Part shown: positions 1 through 8,451 of the stretch, one piece after another
Layout of the letters: every line of letters begins with the position of its first letter
How positions within the stretch are numbered: the stretch's first letter is position 1
Source: Anaerolineaceae bacterium
GTDB lineage: Bacteria; Chloroflexota; Anaerolineae; Aggregatilineales; Phototrophicaceae
NCBI GenBank assembly: GCA_026708325.1
Contig: JAPOVC010000006.1
Span: 1-64,000 of the forward strand
DNA: 64,000 bases
Direction: 5' to 3'
Made by a program: the position numbers and the translations under genes
Notes under the pieces: model-generated
What the model was told of the DNA's origin: nothing
Database searches by the model: none
The model's input: the letters and a program-made list of their open reading frames with translations, nothing else

Positions 1-1
1 C

Positions 2-997
2 CTGCTGGCCAGCAACGGGATGACAGCGGCGGTCGAGATTTGCGCCAGCCCGGGCGAGGGGATTTGCGGCTTGAACGACGTCATACTGGAGGACTTCCGC
101 GAACCCAGGGTGAGCCAGCTGCGGGTCCTGGCGGACGTCGTGTCCGTCCGGGATTACCGGCGCGTGCGGGGCACGCTGCCCGTCTACAACGCGCCGGGCG
201 GTGAAATGACGGAAACGACCGACAAGGGCTTCAATTTCGTCACGGTAGAGCAGACACGGGGCGACTGGGCGCAAATCGGCGACGGGGAATGGGTGCCCCT
301 TGACGCGCTGGGCGAGTCGGTCAGGCCCTCCTGGTTTGCCGGGGTGGAGCTGCCGCAGGGCGGTCTCGCCTTTCCCATGGCCTGGACGCTGCGACACCTG
401 CGGGCGGCAAGCGAACCCGGCGCCGACGATGCTCCCCACAATCCCTTTCTCTATCGCTACTCGCGGGTGAGTATTTTTGGCTGTGTACGCGTCGACGGCA
501 AATGCTGGTACCAGATCGCGCCCGGTCAGTGGGTGCATCAGCACAAGCTGGCCATCTTCGAACCCATCACGCGACCGGCGGAGGTGGAGACGCAGAAGTG
601 GATCGGCATCGATCTTTACGAACAGGTGCTGACGGCCTATGAAGGGCCCTTGCCGGTGTTCACCACGCTCATTTCCTCCGGTCTTGACCGCTGGCCCACC
701 AATGAAGGACATTTTCGCGTCTGGCGGCGCTATCGCGTCGGTGAAATGAGCGGCGCCTTTCGGCGGCCGGACTTCTATTCCCTGCAGGAAGTCCCCTGGT
801 CGCAGTACTTCGACGACACCATTGCCCTGCATGGCGCCTACTGGCACGACGGCTTCGGCGTCAGGCGCAGTCACGGTTGCGTCAATGCCTCCCTGACCGA
901 TGCCAAATGGCTCTATGAGTGGTCCAACGACCATTGGGACGAGGAAGCGGAACAGGGCATCTCCATCTACGTCTACAGTTCCGGACAATACGACTGA
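2..997 (+). CDS. L,D-transpeptidase (YkuD fold), 5' end cut by window
   Basis: Secreted peptidoglycan 3-3 cross-linking enzyme or related cell-wall transpeptidase. The C-terminal part carries the family signature: HGAYWHD followed by RRSHGCVNAS, with the catalytic Cys and its His. The frame is open back to base 2 (LLASNG before the first ATG at 20), and those residues look like the end of a signal peptide. By comparison with the downstream paralogue (about 65% identical), the true start therefore lies upstream of the window. N-terminal residues about 50-100 resemble an SH3-like wall-binding region shared by both copies. Identification as a YkuD protein is firm; the exact substrate is not known. 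Confidence 0.85.
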   Translation: MLASNGMTAAVEICASPGEGICGLNDVILEDFREPRVSQLRVLADVVSVRDYRRVRGTLPVYNAPGGEMTETTDKGFNFVTVEQTRGDWAQIGDGEWVPLDALGESVRPSWFAGVELPQGGLAFPMAWTLRHLRAASEPGADDAPHNPFLYRYSRVSIFGCVRVDGKCWYQIAPGQWVHQHKLAIFEPITRPAEVETQKWIGIDLYEQVLTAYEGPLPVFTTLISSGLDRWPTNEGHFRVWRRYRVGEMSGAFRRPDFYSLQEVPWSQYFDDTIALHGAYWHDGFGVRRSHGCVNASLTDAKWLYEWSNDHWDEEAEQGISIYVYSSGQYD

Positions 998-1244
998 TCT
1001 GCCCCGGTGCAGGCGCGACCTGTCCTGCCCTGATCCCTCCTGATTTCCGTTCGGGCCCGGGGCTGGCCCGGAATCCGGGCTTCGGGCCAATTCCGCGCCT
1101 GGCGCCGCTGAACGGTACGCGATTCGTGTTCTCTCCAGCGGAAGAGTTGTGACAGGATAATTGTTGACCTTACTCTCGCGGATGTGGCAATATGTTCCGC
1201 AGGCCACGCCAGAAAACAAAGAATATCGTGGCGAAAGGAACTGT
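998..1244. other. Intergenic region between the two L,D-transpeptidase genes
   Basis: This 247-bp gap has no supported gene. It holds GC-rich inverted sequence just after the first gene (CCCGG-AAT-CCGGG around 1070), possibly terminator-like but without a T-run. A weak promoter candidate for the second gene is TTGACC at 1164-1169 with CAATAT at 1188-1193, spacing 18. Confidence 0.4.
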
Positions 1245-2276
1245 ATGCGGCGCTCGTCATTACTGGCCCTGTCGCTGTTGCTGCTAATGACCGGCGGGCT
1301 CGCGCAGGCGCTGCCGGTGTGCGAGGCGCCGGGCGACGGCGCCTGCGTCATCAGCGACGAGGTGCTGGCCGCCAATCGCTGGCCCGCGGTGCGCCCCCTG
1401 CCCGTCGATGAAGAGCTGCTCTACGATCGGGACTACCGGCGCGTCAATGGAATCCTGCCCGTTTATGAGGAGCCCTTTGGCGAACTGCTGGAGACCGCCG
1501 ACGAAGGCTACAGTTTCGTCACCGTGTCGCAAATCGTGGACGACTGGGCGGAAATCGGAGAGGAACAATGGGTCCCGCTCGACGTGCTGGGCGAGGAAGT
1601 CATTCCCTCGCGCTATGCCGGAGTGGAATTGCCGGCGCAGGGCCTGGAGTTTCCGATGGCCTGGACCTTGCGGCACTTGCGCGCGGCGACCGAACCGGGC
1701 GGCGCGGACTCGCCGCTCAATCCCTTTCTTTATCGCTACACGCGGGTGAACGTGTTCAGTTGCGTGAAGGTGAATGGCAAGTGCTGGTACCAGATCGGCG
1801 CGGACCAGTGGGTGCACCAGTACAACCTGGCAATGTACCATCCGGTGGCGCGGCCGGAAGCGATCGACACGCAAAAGTGGGTCGGCATCGACCTTTACGA
1901 ACAGGTGCTCACAGCCTATGAGGGGGATACGCCGGTCTTCACCACGCTGGTGTCCTCTGGTCTGGAAGAATGGTCCACCAACGAGGGTATCTTCCACGTC
2001 TGGTTGCGGCGCGCCCGCGGCGACATGAGCGGCGCCTATCAGCAGCCGGACTTCTACTCCTTGCAGGAAGTCCCCTGGACGCAGTATTTCGACGGCGGCA
2101 TCGCCCTGCATGGCGCCTACTGGCACGATGGCTTCGGCTTTCGCCGCAGTCACGGCTGCGTCAACGCGTCGATCCTCGATTCGAACTGGCTCTACACCTG
2201 GTCCGGCGACACCTGGGACTGGGAAGAGGGCCACGGCATCGCGGTGTACGTCTACACCACCGGTCAATACGAATAG
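1245..2276 (+). CDS. Secreted L,D-transpeptidase (YkuD fold), second tandem copy
   Basis: A 343-aa cell-wall transpeptidase. The ATG at 1245 is chosen over an upstream TTG because it has AAAGGAA just upstream and begins a clean signal peptide: MRRSS, then a Leu-rich core, then a cleavage region near AQALP. An SH3-like segment follows (about residues 55-110). The catalytic YkuD region at the C terminus has HGAYWHDGFGFRRSHGCVNAS, where Cys is the nucleophile. The gene is a tandem paralogue of the one cut by the window start; most differences lie in the N-terminal half. Acting on peptidoglycan outside the membrane is inferred from the family. Confidence 0.88.
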   Translation: MRRSSLLALSLLLLMTGGLAQALPVCEAPGDGACVISDEVLAANRWPAVRPLPVDEELLYDRDYRRVNGILPVYEEPFGELLETADEGYSFVTVSQIVDDWAEIGEEQWVPLDVLGEEVIPSRYAGVELPAQGLEFPMAWTLRHLRAATEPGGADSPLNPFLYRYTRVNVFSCVKVNGKCWYQIGADQWVHQYNLAMYHPVARPEAIDTQKWVGIDLYEQVLTAYEGDTPVFTTLVSSGLEEWSTNEGIFHVWLRRARGDMSGAYQQPDFYSLQEVPWTQYFDGGIALHGAYWHDGFGFRRSHGCVNASILDSNWLYTWSGDTWDWEEGHGIAVYVYTTGQYE

Positions 2277-2348
2277 TCCGCAGGAGAGCCCCGGACCCAG
2301 GCCGGGCCGGAGCACCCCCTGCGCCGGCGCCCCCGCTTCAGATGGCGC

Positions 2349-3104
2349 TCAGAGGGTGATGTCCCAGGCGGCCAGGTCGGCCAGAAAGCGGTGGGCGGTC
2401 AGGTCCAGATGGATGGGGGTCACGCTGGCGTAGCCGTGGTGCACGGCCCACAGGTCGGTGCCTTCCTCGTCAGTCATGCCCCCGGGCGCCGGCCCGACGA
2501 TGCGATAAACGCTGCCATTGCTGGCGATTTCGTCGTTGTAAATGCGGATCCCCTGGCGCGTCAAGCGAATTTCGCGGATGTCGTCGCAGGCCGGCAGGTT
2601 GACGTTGAGGATGGTGAAGGGCGGCAGGCTGCGTTTGAGGGCGTATTCGCCGACGATGCGCGCGGCGATGCGCGCGGCCGCGGCGTAATCGGCGACGTTG
2701 TCGGCAGCCGGATTGTCGAGAGAGAAGGCGATGGCCGGGATGCCGTGGATGGTGGCCTCCAGCGCGGCGCTGACAGTGCCGCTGTAGGTCACGTCCTGGC
2801 CCATGTTGGCGCCGCGGTTGATACCGGAAACGACGACGCGCGCGGGCCATTCGGCCATGCCCAGCGCGGTCAGCGCGATGCAATCGGCCGGCGAGCCGCT
2901 CACGGCCAGGGCGGGCGTACCGTCCGGCAGCAACGTCTCGGCGACCGGGATATCCTGAAAGAGGGTCTTTTTGTGGCCGCTGGCGCTCTGGTTGACGGCC
3001 GGTGCGATGACGCGCACCTCGCCCAGTTCCTGCATGGCGCCAGCCAGCGCGACGATGCCCGGCGCGCGCACGCCATCATCGTTGGTGACGAGTATGTAGC
3101 TCAC
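2349..3104 (-). CDS. surE: 5'/3'-nucleotidase SurE
   Basis: SurE removes phosphate from nucleoside 5'- and 3'-monophosphates, a stationary-phase survival and housekeeping role in the cytoplasm. The 251-aa product has the metal-binding N terminus (VTNDDG), the NQSASG loop, SGSPADC and SGINRGAN, all in the usual order and at the usual length. It starts with GTG at 3104, with GGGAG upstream. It converges on the L,D-transpeptidase gene and lies 106 bp downstream of a 562-aa membrane protein gene. A copy of its first 16 codons is found at 5276-5322 as part of a duplication scar. Confidence 0.93.
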   Translation of the reverse strand: MSYILVTNDDGVRAPGIVALAGAMQELGEVRVIAPAVNQSASGHKKTLFQDIPVAETLLPDGTPALAVSGSPADCIALTALGMAEWPARVVVSGINRGANMGQDVTYSGTVSAALEATIHGIPAIAFSLDNPAADNVADYAAAARIAARIVGEYALKRSLPPFTILNVNLPACDDIREIRLTRQGIRIYNDEIASNGSVYRIVGPAPGGMTDEEGTDLWAVHHGYASVTPIHLDLTAHRFLADLAAWDITL

Positions 3105-3210
3105 TCAGGTTGCACTCCCTGTGTTTTCGTTCTTCTCATGCCATGCATTTTACGACGGGATGTCAAGAGGGGGATTTCGTCCGGGTTAAGGGCGGGTAAA
3201 CGGGCTTGTC

Positions 3211-4899
3211 TCAGTTCTCGATGACAATACTGCCCAGAGGGATGCGTCTGTCCCCGGGCTGTCGACCATCCGCGAGGGTGACCTCCAGGCGTTGCATGTC
3301 CGCCAGTCGATACAGTCCCGTGTAAACGTCATATGTTCCCGCCGCCAGATCCGGAGGAACTGTGAAGCTCCATCGCTCGCCTGACTGCATCCCGGCATAC
3401 CAGAGACGGGTGGGCAAACGCATTCCAAGAGGATACTGGTCCACGTTCCAGAAGGACCCGTCGGCCTGCAGCTCGAAATGCAGAAACTGGGTCCAGTCCT
3501 CCTTGCCGTCGCCACTTGAACTCCACAGGAATTCGACGTCCAAGGACTGGCCGACCCTGACATGCCCGGGTATGGCGGCCTGTTGCAGGGCGAAACCGTT
3601 GGCAAATTCTCCCGGCACTGCCCCCGGGCCCGGATTTACTGCAGGTACCGGAAACACCACTTCTTCCAGCCGGTAATGTGTATCTCCCAGGGTGGGGCGA
3701 TCGCTGGAATCAATGCTCAGGGGTGTGAATTCTTCTCCGTCGATGCGCCAGAAAGATATGGTCAGCCACAAGGCCCGATTTGTCTGGGCGTCTTCCGGCA
3801 CACGCAGGGTCGCCCTGGGAAAGACTGAATGCAGGATGCCGGGGGTCCAGTTGCGGGCATCGATACCACTTCGCCGGTTGGCAGAAGCGACTGTGTCGCC
3901 GCTTTCCTGGTCCAGCAGCTGGAATGTAAATCCAAAATCGCTGGTCAGGGGCCTCGTCGCATACAACCAGATTCTGATCGTTTTCCGTTTGCCAGGGCCC
4001 AGGTCAAGGCCGGACCAGCCGCGCAAGGCAAGCGCGCCGTCAAAAATGTCCGCAGAGATTTCCTTGCCGAATCCATTCCACAGAAAGCCCACCCGGTCGA
4101 CCACCGTTGCCTTCCAGACCGGTGCGGCCAAATGCAGCATGCCGGCAAGCGCCATGGTCAGGCAGACACTTGCCAGGAACTTTCGTTCACCGATCCTGGG
4201 GCGTGGCATGCTTGCCGTGGCATAACCCGCCGTGCCTGCGAGGGCAATGGCGATGCCGAGCACCTCCACTGTTTCTTCCAGGGGTTCAACCCCGTGAATA
4301 TTCATGGATGGGGTCAGGTCAAGAAGATAGTAGCCACATGCCCAGATACCCAATCCGACGGGAAGGAGGAGAAAACAAAAACGTTTGACCTTGTCCTTCC
4401 TGTAGCGCAGGACCAGAATTAGCGATCTTGCCGCCAGAAAAATGCCGAAAAGTACCAACAGCAGGTTTCCGGGGACGAGCCAGTAAGGAAAAAAAAGGTA
4501 CTCGAAGAGGGACAGTCCTGTAAGCAAAACCCCTGGAACAAACCAGGAGGCTGCTTCCGGGAAGCGGCGATTTCGGGACGCGATTCCATTGAGGAAGCAC
4601 ATCGTCCCCAGCAAGAGAATCTGGAAGGTTTGATTCAGCGCGGCAATTGTCCGTTCCCCGTCAAAGTACCAGATGCTGCGAGGAAGGAAGACTGTGCCGG
4701 TCAGAAACGAGGCGTAGTGAAATACGAACAGCAAGGCATGTATGGCGACGAACAGGGTCGCCAGTTGTCGTCCCGGAAAGGGAATTAACTTCCTTAACCT
4801 GAAATGCGCCAACCAGACCATGATTGCGCACAGGACAATGGAAAGAGAAAGAAAGGGCAAGTCCTGCTGCAAAACAGACAGGAAACTTACAGTTTTCAC
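3211..4899 (-). CDS. Polytopic membrane protein with C-terminal beta-sandwich, copy A (function unknown)
   Basis: A 562-aa protein I cannot assign to a characterised family. Residues 10-260 contain about seven hydrophobic helices. The remaining half is extracytoplasmic and ends in a beta-sandwich-like domain (about 455-560; motifs EDWTQFLHF, PTRLWYAGMQ, PPDLAAGTY). That domain resembles the C-terminal modules attached to membrane glycosyltransferase-like proteins, but no catalytic motif is visible. A second copy of equal length lies at 5427-7115. The two are roughly 55% identical overall, with the last 110 residues much closer than the membrane part. Both sit between surE and rplA sequence. 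GC content looks lower than in neighbouring housekeeping genes. Confidence 0.7.
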   Translation of the reverse strand: MKTVSFLSVLQQDLPFLSLSIVLCAIMVWLAHFRLRKLIPFPGRQLATLFVAIHALLFVFHYASFLTGTVFLPRSIWYFDGERTIAALNQTFQILLLGTMCFLNGIASRNRRFPEAASWFVPGVLLTGLSLFEYLFFPYWLVPGNLLLVLFGIFLAARSLILVLRYRKDKVKRFCFLLLPVGLGIWACGYYLLDLTPSMNIHGVEPLEETVEVLGIAIALAGTAGYATASMPRPRIGERKFLASVCLTMALAGMLHLAAPVWKATVVDRVGFLWNGFGKEISADIFDGALALRGWSGLDLGPGKRKTIRIWLYATRPLTSDFGFTFQLLDQESGDTVASANRRSGIDARNWTPGILHSVFPRATLRVPEDAQTNRALWLTISFWRIDGEEFTPLSIDSSDRPTLGDTHYRLEEVVFPVPAVNPGPGAVPGEFANGFALQQAAIPGHVRVGQSLDVEFLWSSSGDGKEDWTQFLHFELQADGSFWNVDQYPLGMRLPTRLWYAGMQSGERWSFTVPPDLAAGTYDVYTGLYRLADMQRLEVTLADGRQPGDRRIPLGSIVIEN

Positions 4900-4981
4900 A
4901 GTTTGCGAAGAATATCAGGGGCCGGGGCCTGGAGACAGGGGCAGATGGCACCCCCGGGCTAAATTGTCTATGGAAGGGAGA

Positions 4982-5010
4982 GCGCTGCCCTCGGGAACCC
5001 GGGGCAGCGC
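4982..5010 (-). terminator. Perfect hairpin downstream of the rplA remnant
   Basis: Inverted repeat GCGCTGCCC (4982-4990) and GGGCAGCGC (5002-5010), with a self-complementary loop. It lies just 3' of the duplicated rplA end on the minus strand. No T-run follows, so the terminator role is inferred from stem strength and position. Confidence 0.4.
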
Positions 5011-5037
5011 AAGTTGTGGCGGGCGGTCAGGCGGGAA

Positions 5038-5286
5038 TCAGGCGGCGTTGCCAACCCTGATGCCGGGCCCCATGGTGGAGGTAAGCACGATGCGCCGCAT
5101 GCAGGCCCCCTTCAGCGCCGAAGGACGGGCGCGTGTTTTCCAGCAGGGGTTCATAGTCAAGGCTGGCCTTGCCGACCGGCACGTGCAGGTTGCCGGTCCT
5201 GTCGTTGCGAAACTCGACGCGGCCGGCCTTGCGCTCCGCGATGGCCAGGGGCAGGTCGGCGGGTTGCACCAGCGTCCCGGCGCGCG
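5038..5286 (-). pseudogene. rplA: Broken 3' end of rplA (duplicate)
   Basis: Copy of the last third of rplA, about 94% identical at nucleotide level to 7257-7531, including the original stop codon (5038-5040). It lacks 26 bp present in the intact gene, lost between short GCG repeats within GGACGGGCG...GTGCGCGTG. The loss shifts the frame, so the fragment cannot encode the L1 C terminus. Upstream it runs into surE sequence at the shared string CCCGGCGCGCG (5276-5286). It is a duplication scar and not a functional gene. Confidence 0.9.
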
Positions 5287-5322
5287 CACGCCGTCAACGT
5301 TGGTGACGAGAATGTAGCTCAC
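5276..5322 (-). pseudogene. surE: Remnant of the surE start fused to rplA remnant
   Basis: The first 16 codons of surE (GTG start at 5322, MSYILVTN...GVRAPG) read directly into the rplA fragment through an 11-bp microhomology. The first Asp of the NDDG metal site is changed to Val. The leader 5323-5400 is also a copy of 3105-3185. The resulting 94-codon frame is a chimera of surE sequence and out-of-frame rplA sequence. Confidence 0.88.
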
Positions 5323-5426
5323 TCAGGTTTCACTCCTGGTGTTTCGGTTTTCTCATGCCATGCATTGTATGACGGGATATCAAGAGGGAATTTCGTCCCG
5401 GCCTGGGGCAGGTAAAGTGGGATGTC

Positions 5427-7115
5427 TCAGTTCTCAATGGAAACGCTGCCGAGAGGGATGCTTCTGTCGTCGGGCTGTTGACCTTCCGCAAGGGTGACCT
5501 CAAGGCGTTGCAGGTCCGCCAGTCGATACAGTCCCGTGTAGACCCTGTATGTTCCCGCTGCCAGATCTGGAGGAATTGTGAAGCTCCATCGCTCGCTTGA
5601 CTGCATCCCGGCATACCAGAGGCGGGTGGGCAAACGCAATCCCAGAGGATACCGGTCCACATTCCAAAGTGCCCCGCCGGTCTGCGGCACGAAATGCAGA
5701 AACTGGGTCCAGTCCTCCTCGCCGTCGCTGTTGGATCTCCACTGAAACTCGACGTTTATGGTTTCACCTGCCTGCACGCTTTCGGGCAAGTCAGCCCGCT
5801 GCAGGGCGAAACCGTTGGCGAAGAGGGCGAGCGCATCGTCCTGGCCAAAGCTGCCTGTCGGCTCTTGCAGCACGAGTTCATCCAGAATGACATGCGTGTC
5901 ACCCAGCAGCGGATAGTCGCTGGAGTCAATTGGAAGAGGGGGGAATCCATCACCATCATTCTTCCAGAACGAAACCGTCAACCACTGCGCGCGATTGGTC
6001 GGGGCGGTTTCGGGAACAAACAGGGGCGCCCTGAGAATAGTGGCAGATCCGAGGCCTGGTGTCCATTTGCGACTTTTGATCCCGCTCAGTTCATTGGTGA
6101 CAGCGGTGGTGTTCCCGTTGCCCTGATCAATGAGCTGGACGGACAAACCAAAATCGAAATCCAGCGACCTGATTGCCTGCAACAAGACTTGAACCCTTCC
6201 GTGTTTGCCGGGCTCCAGATTTGTGTGGTCCCAGCCGCGCAGGGCAAATGCACCGTCACCGATGTCTGCATTGATTCTGTTGCCAATGCCCAGCCACAGG
6301 AAGCGGGCTTCGGGAAAGATGTTCTCTTCCCAGATCGGCACTGCAAGCAGCGAGATGAGGAGAATCGCGTTGGTCAGGCACGTACTTGCCAGAAACCCTG
6401 GCACCAAAATCCTGCGGCGTGGAAGGCTGGCCGCTGCATATCCTGCTGCACCGGCAAGAGCGAAGGCGGTACCCAGCATTTCCACAGTCTCTTCCAAAGG
6501 TTCAACGCGGGTATTTCCCCAAATCGTGGCATAGTCAAGCAAAAAATAGGCAAAAGCCCAAAATCCCAGACTGACGGGCAGCAGCAAAAGACAGAATCGT
6601 CGGACAACATCCGTCCTGTGGCGCAGGATCATAGTCAGTGAAGATGTAACCACAAGGATGCCGAACAAAACCATCAAAAGGCCTCCAGGAACAAGGTATT
6701 TGGGGAAAGTCTGATACTCAAGCAGGGAGAAGCCTGTGAAGCCAACCCCGTGGGCAAACCAGTACAGCCGCTTCAGGAAGCGACATTTGCCTGGGGCCAT
6801 CGCGTTCAGAAAGCACAGGTTTGCCAACAGCACCAACTGGACCGTCGAATGCACCGAGGGGACTGTATATTCCTCGTCAAAATGCCAGAGAGTGAGAGGC
6901 AGGAGAGGCGTCCCGCTCAAGACCGCGATCAGGTAGATCCCAAGCAGCAAAACGTGGATGACGACGATCAGAATCGCCAAACGTCGTCCCGGAGCAGGGA
7001 TGAGATGCCCTGACCTGAATTTAATCAGCCATGCAACCAGCGCGCACAGGACGAACGACAGCGAAAGGAAGGGCAAGTCCTTGTGAATCTCGAAAAGGAA
7101 ACCCGCGACGTTCAA
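5427..7115 (-). CDS. Polytopic membrane protein with C-terminal beta-sandwich, copy B (function unknown)
   Basis: Paralogue of copy A and also 562 aa. About seven membrane helices span residues 10-260. A soluble part follows, ending in the same C-terminal module (EDWTQFLHF, PTRLWYAGMQ, PPDLAAGTYRVYTGLYRL). It lies directly downstream of intact rplA on the same strand, where rplJ would be expected in many bacteria. The reading frame is intact and its divergence from copy A is spread mostly over the membrane half, which suggests both copies are under selection as proteins. No enzymatic motif is recognised. Confidence 0.7.
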   Translation of the reverse strand: MNVAGFLFEIHKDLPFLSLSFVLCALVAWLIKFRSGHLIPAPGRRLAILIVVIHVLLLGIYLIAVLSGTPLLPLTLWHFDEEYTVPSVHSTVQLVLLANLCFLNAMAPGKCRFLKRLYWFAHGVGFTGFSLLEYQTFPKYLVPGGLLMVLFGILVVTSSLTMILRHRTDVVRRFCLLLLPVSLGFWAFAYFLLDYATIWGNTRVEPLEETVEMLGTAFALAGAAGYAAASLPRRRILVPGFLASTCLTNAILLISLLAVPIWEENIFPEARFLWLGIGNRINADIGDGAFALRGWDHTNLEPGKHGRVQVLLQAIRSLDFDFGLSVQLIDQGNGNTTAVTNELSGIKSRKWTPGLGSATILRAPLFVPETAPTNRAQWLTVSFWKNDGDGFPPLPIDSSDYPLLGDTHVILDELVLQEPTGSFGQDDALALFANGFALQRADLPESVQAGETINVEFQWRSNSDGEEDWTQFLHFVPQTGGALWNVDRYPLGLRLPTRLWYAGMQSSERWSFTIPPDLAAGTYRVYTGLYRLADLQRLEVTLAEGQQPDDRSIPLGSVSIEN

Positions 7116-7222
7116 ATCAGGGGAAGATCAGTCATTGACCGGGATTCTTCAAAGCGGACAGTCGTCGCTCCCGGGCCAGTCAGACTCATGTAAGGACTGC
7201 GCTGTCATTCCATTTCACCAGG

Positions 7223-7248
7223 GCCGGCCTGTTTGCGGCAGCCGGCCA
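7223..7248 (-). terminator. Possible terminator hairpin after rplA
   Basis: GGCCGGC and GCCGGCC separated by about 12 bases, just 3' of the rplA stop codon. It is a GC-rich stem without a clear T-run. It would end the secE-nusG-rplKA transcript before the membrane protein gene. Confidence 0.35.
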
Positions 7249-7256
7249 GGCGGGAA

Positions 7257-7952
7257 TCAGGCGGCGCTGCCAACCCTGATGCCGGGCCCCATGGTGGAGG
7301 TAAGCACGATGCGCCGCATGTAGGCCCCCTTCAGCGCCGAGGGACGGGCGCCGCTGATGGCGTCGATGACCGTGCGCGTGTTTTCCAGCAGGGGCTCATA
7401 GTCAAAGCTGGCCTTGCCGACCGGCACGTGCAGGTTGCCGGTCTTGTCGTTGCGAAACTCGACGCGGCCAGCCTTGCGCTCCTCAATGGCCTGGGGCAGA
7501 TCGGCGGGCTGCACCACCGTCCCGGCGCGCGGGTTGGGCATCATGCCGCGCGGGCCGAGGATGCGACCCAGGCGACCCACGCGCGACATCATGGAGGGCA
7601 CCGCCAGGGCGGCGTCGAATTCCAGCCAGCCCTCGTTTTGGATGCGGGCGACCACCGCGTCGTCGGCGATGACGTCGGCGCCGGCCTCTTCGGCGGCGCG
7701 GGCGTCCTCACCCTCGGCGAAGACCAGCACACGCACCGCGCGGCCCAGGCCGTGCGGCAGTAGCACGGTGTTGCGCACCTGCTGGTCGCTGTGGCGCGGG
7801 TCGATGCCGAGACGCACGTGCACCTCGATGGTCTCGTCGAATTTGGCGGTGGCCAGGCGTTTAACCAGCCGGACCGCTTCCTCAAGCGGGTAGTCCTGCT
7901 TGCGGTCGAATTCCTGCAGCGCTGCCTCGTAACGTTTGCCTCTTTTTGCCAT
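7257..7952 (-). CDS. rplA: 50S ribosomal protein L1
   Basis: 231-aa L1 of the large-subunit stalk base; in many bacteria L1 also represses its own operon. The sequence begins MAKRGKRYEAAL and has the conserved GRLGRILGPRGMMPNP loop and the C-terminal [11 protein letters not shown]. The start at 7952 is preceded by GGAGGAAAG; an earlier in-frame start would add 15 unconserved residues. It follows rplK after 58 bp. The expected rplJ-rplL pair is not downstream. Its 3' third is duplicated as a pseudogene at 5038-5286. Confidence 0.96.
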   Translation of the reverse strand: MAKRGKRYEAALQEFDRKQDYPLEEAVRLVKRLATAKFDETIEVHVRLGIDPRHSDQQVRNTVLLPHGLGRAVRVLVFAEGEDARAAEEAGADVIADDAVVARIQNEGWLEFDAALAVPSMMSRVGRLGRILGPRGMMPNPRAGTVVQPADLPQAIEERKAGRVEFRNDKTGNLHVPVGKASFDYEPLLENTRTVIDAISGARPSALKGAYMRRIVLTSTMGPGIRVGSAA

Positions 7953-8010
7953 GCTTTCCTCCCCGTGGTGCCGGCGGGCCAGGCACGGCCCTCCCACAGA
8001 ACCCAGTGAA

Positions 8011-8436
8011 TCAGTCGATGACGATGACGCCCATCTGGCGCGCGGTGCCTTCCACCTGACGCATGGCCGCCTCGATATTTGAGGTGTTGAGGTCGGGCAA
8101 TTTCACCTCGGCGATTTCCTGCACCTGGCGACGATTGAGCTGGCCAACCTTTTCGGTGAGGGGGTTGGCAGCGCCTTTCTCGATGCCGGCGGCCTTGCGG
8201 ATCAGGAAGGCGGTCGGCGGGCTTTTGAGATCAAAGCGGAAGGAATTGTCGCTGAAGACGGTGATTTCGGCGGGAATGATATCGCCCATGCGGTTGCTGG
8301 TGCGGGCGTTGTATTCCTTGCAGAAGCCCATCAGATTGATGCCGTGCTGGGCCAGCGCCGGCCCGATCGGCGGCGCCGGGTTGGCCTTGCCGGCGGGAAT
8401 TTGCAGGGTCAGGATGGCCTTGATTTTCTTTGCCAT
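8011..8436 (-). CDS. rplK: 50S ribosomal protein L11
   Basis: 141-aa L11, which binds 23S rRNA at the GTPase-associated centre. The N terminus [20 protein letters not shown] followed by [13 protein letters not shown] is diagnostic, and the C-terminal domain ends in the usual ARQMGV. Length is typical. It lies 15 bp after nusG, consistent with a single nusG-rplK-rplA transcript. Confidence 0.97.
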   Translation of the reverse strand: MAKKIKAILTLQIPAGKANPAPPIGPALAQHGINLMGFCKEYNARTSNRMGDIIPAEITVFSDNSFRFDLKSPPTAFLIRKAAGIEKGAANPLTEKVGQLNRRQVQEIAEVKLPDLNTSNIEAAMRQVEGTARQMGVIVID

Positions 8437-8451
8437 GCAGTTTTTTCGTCC

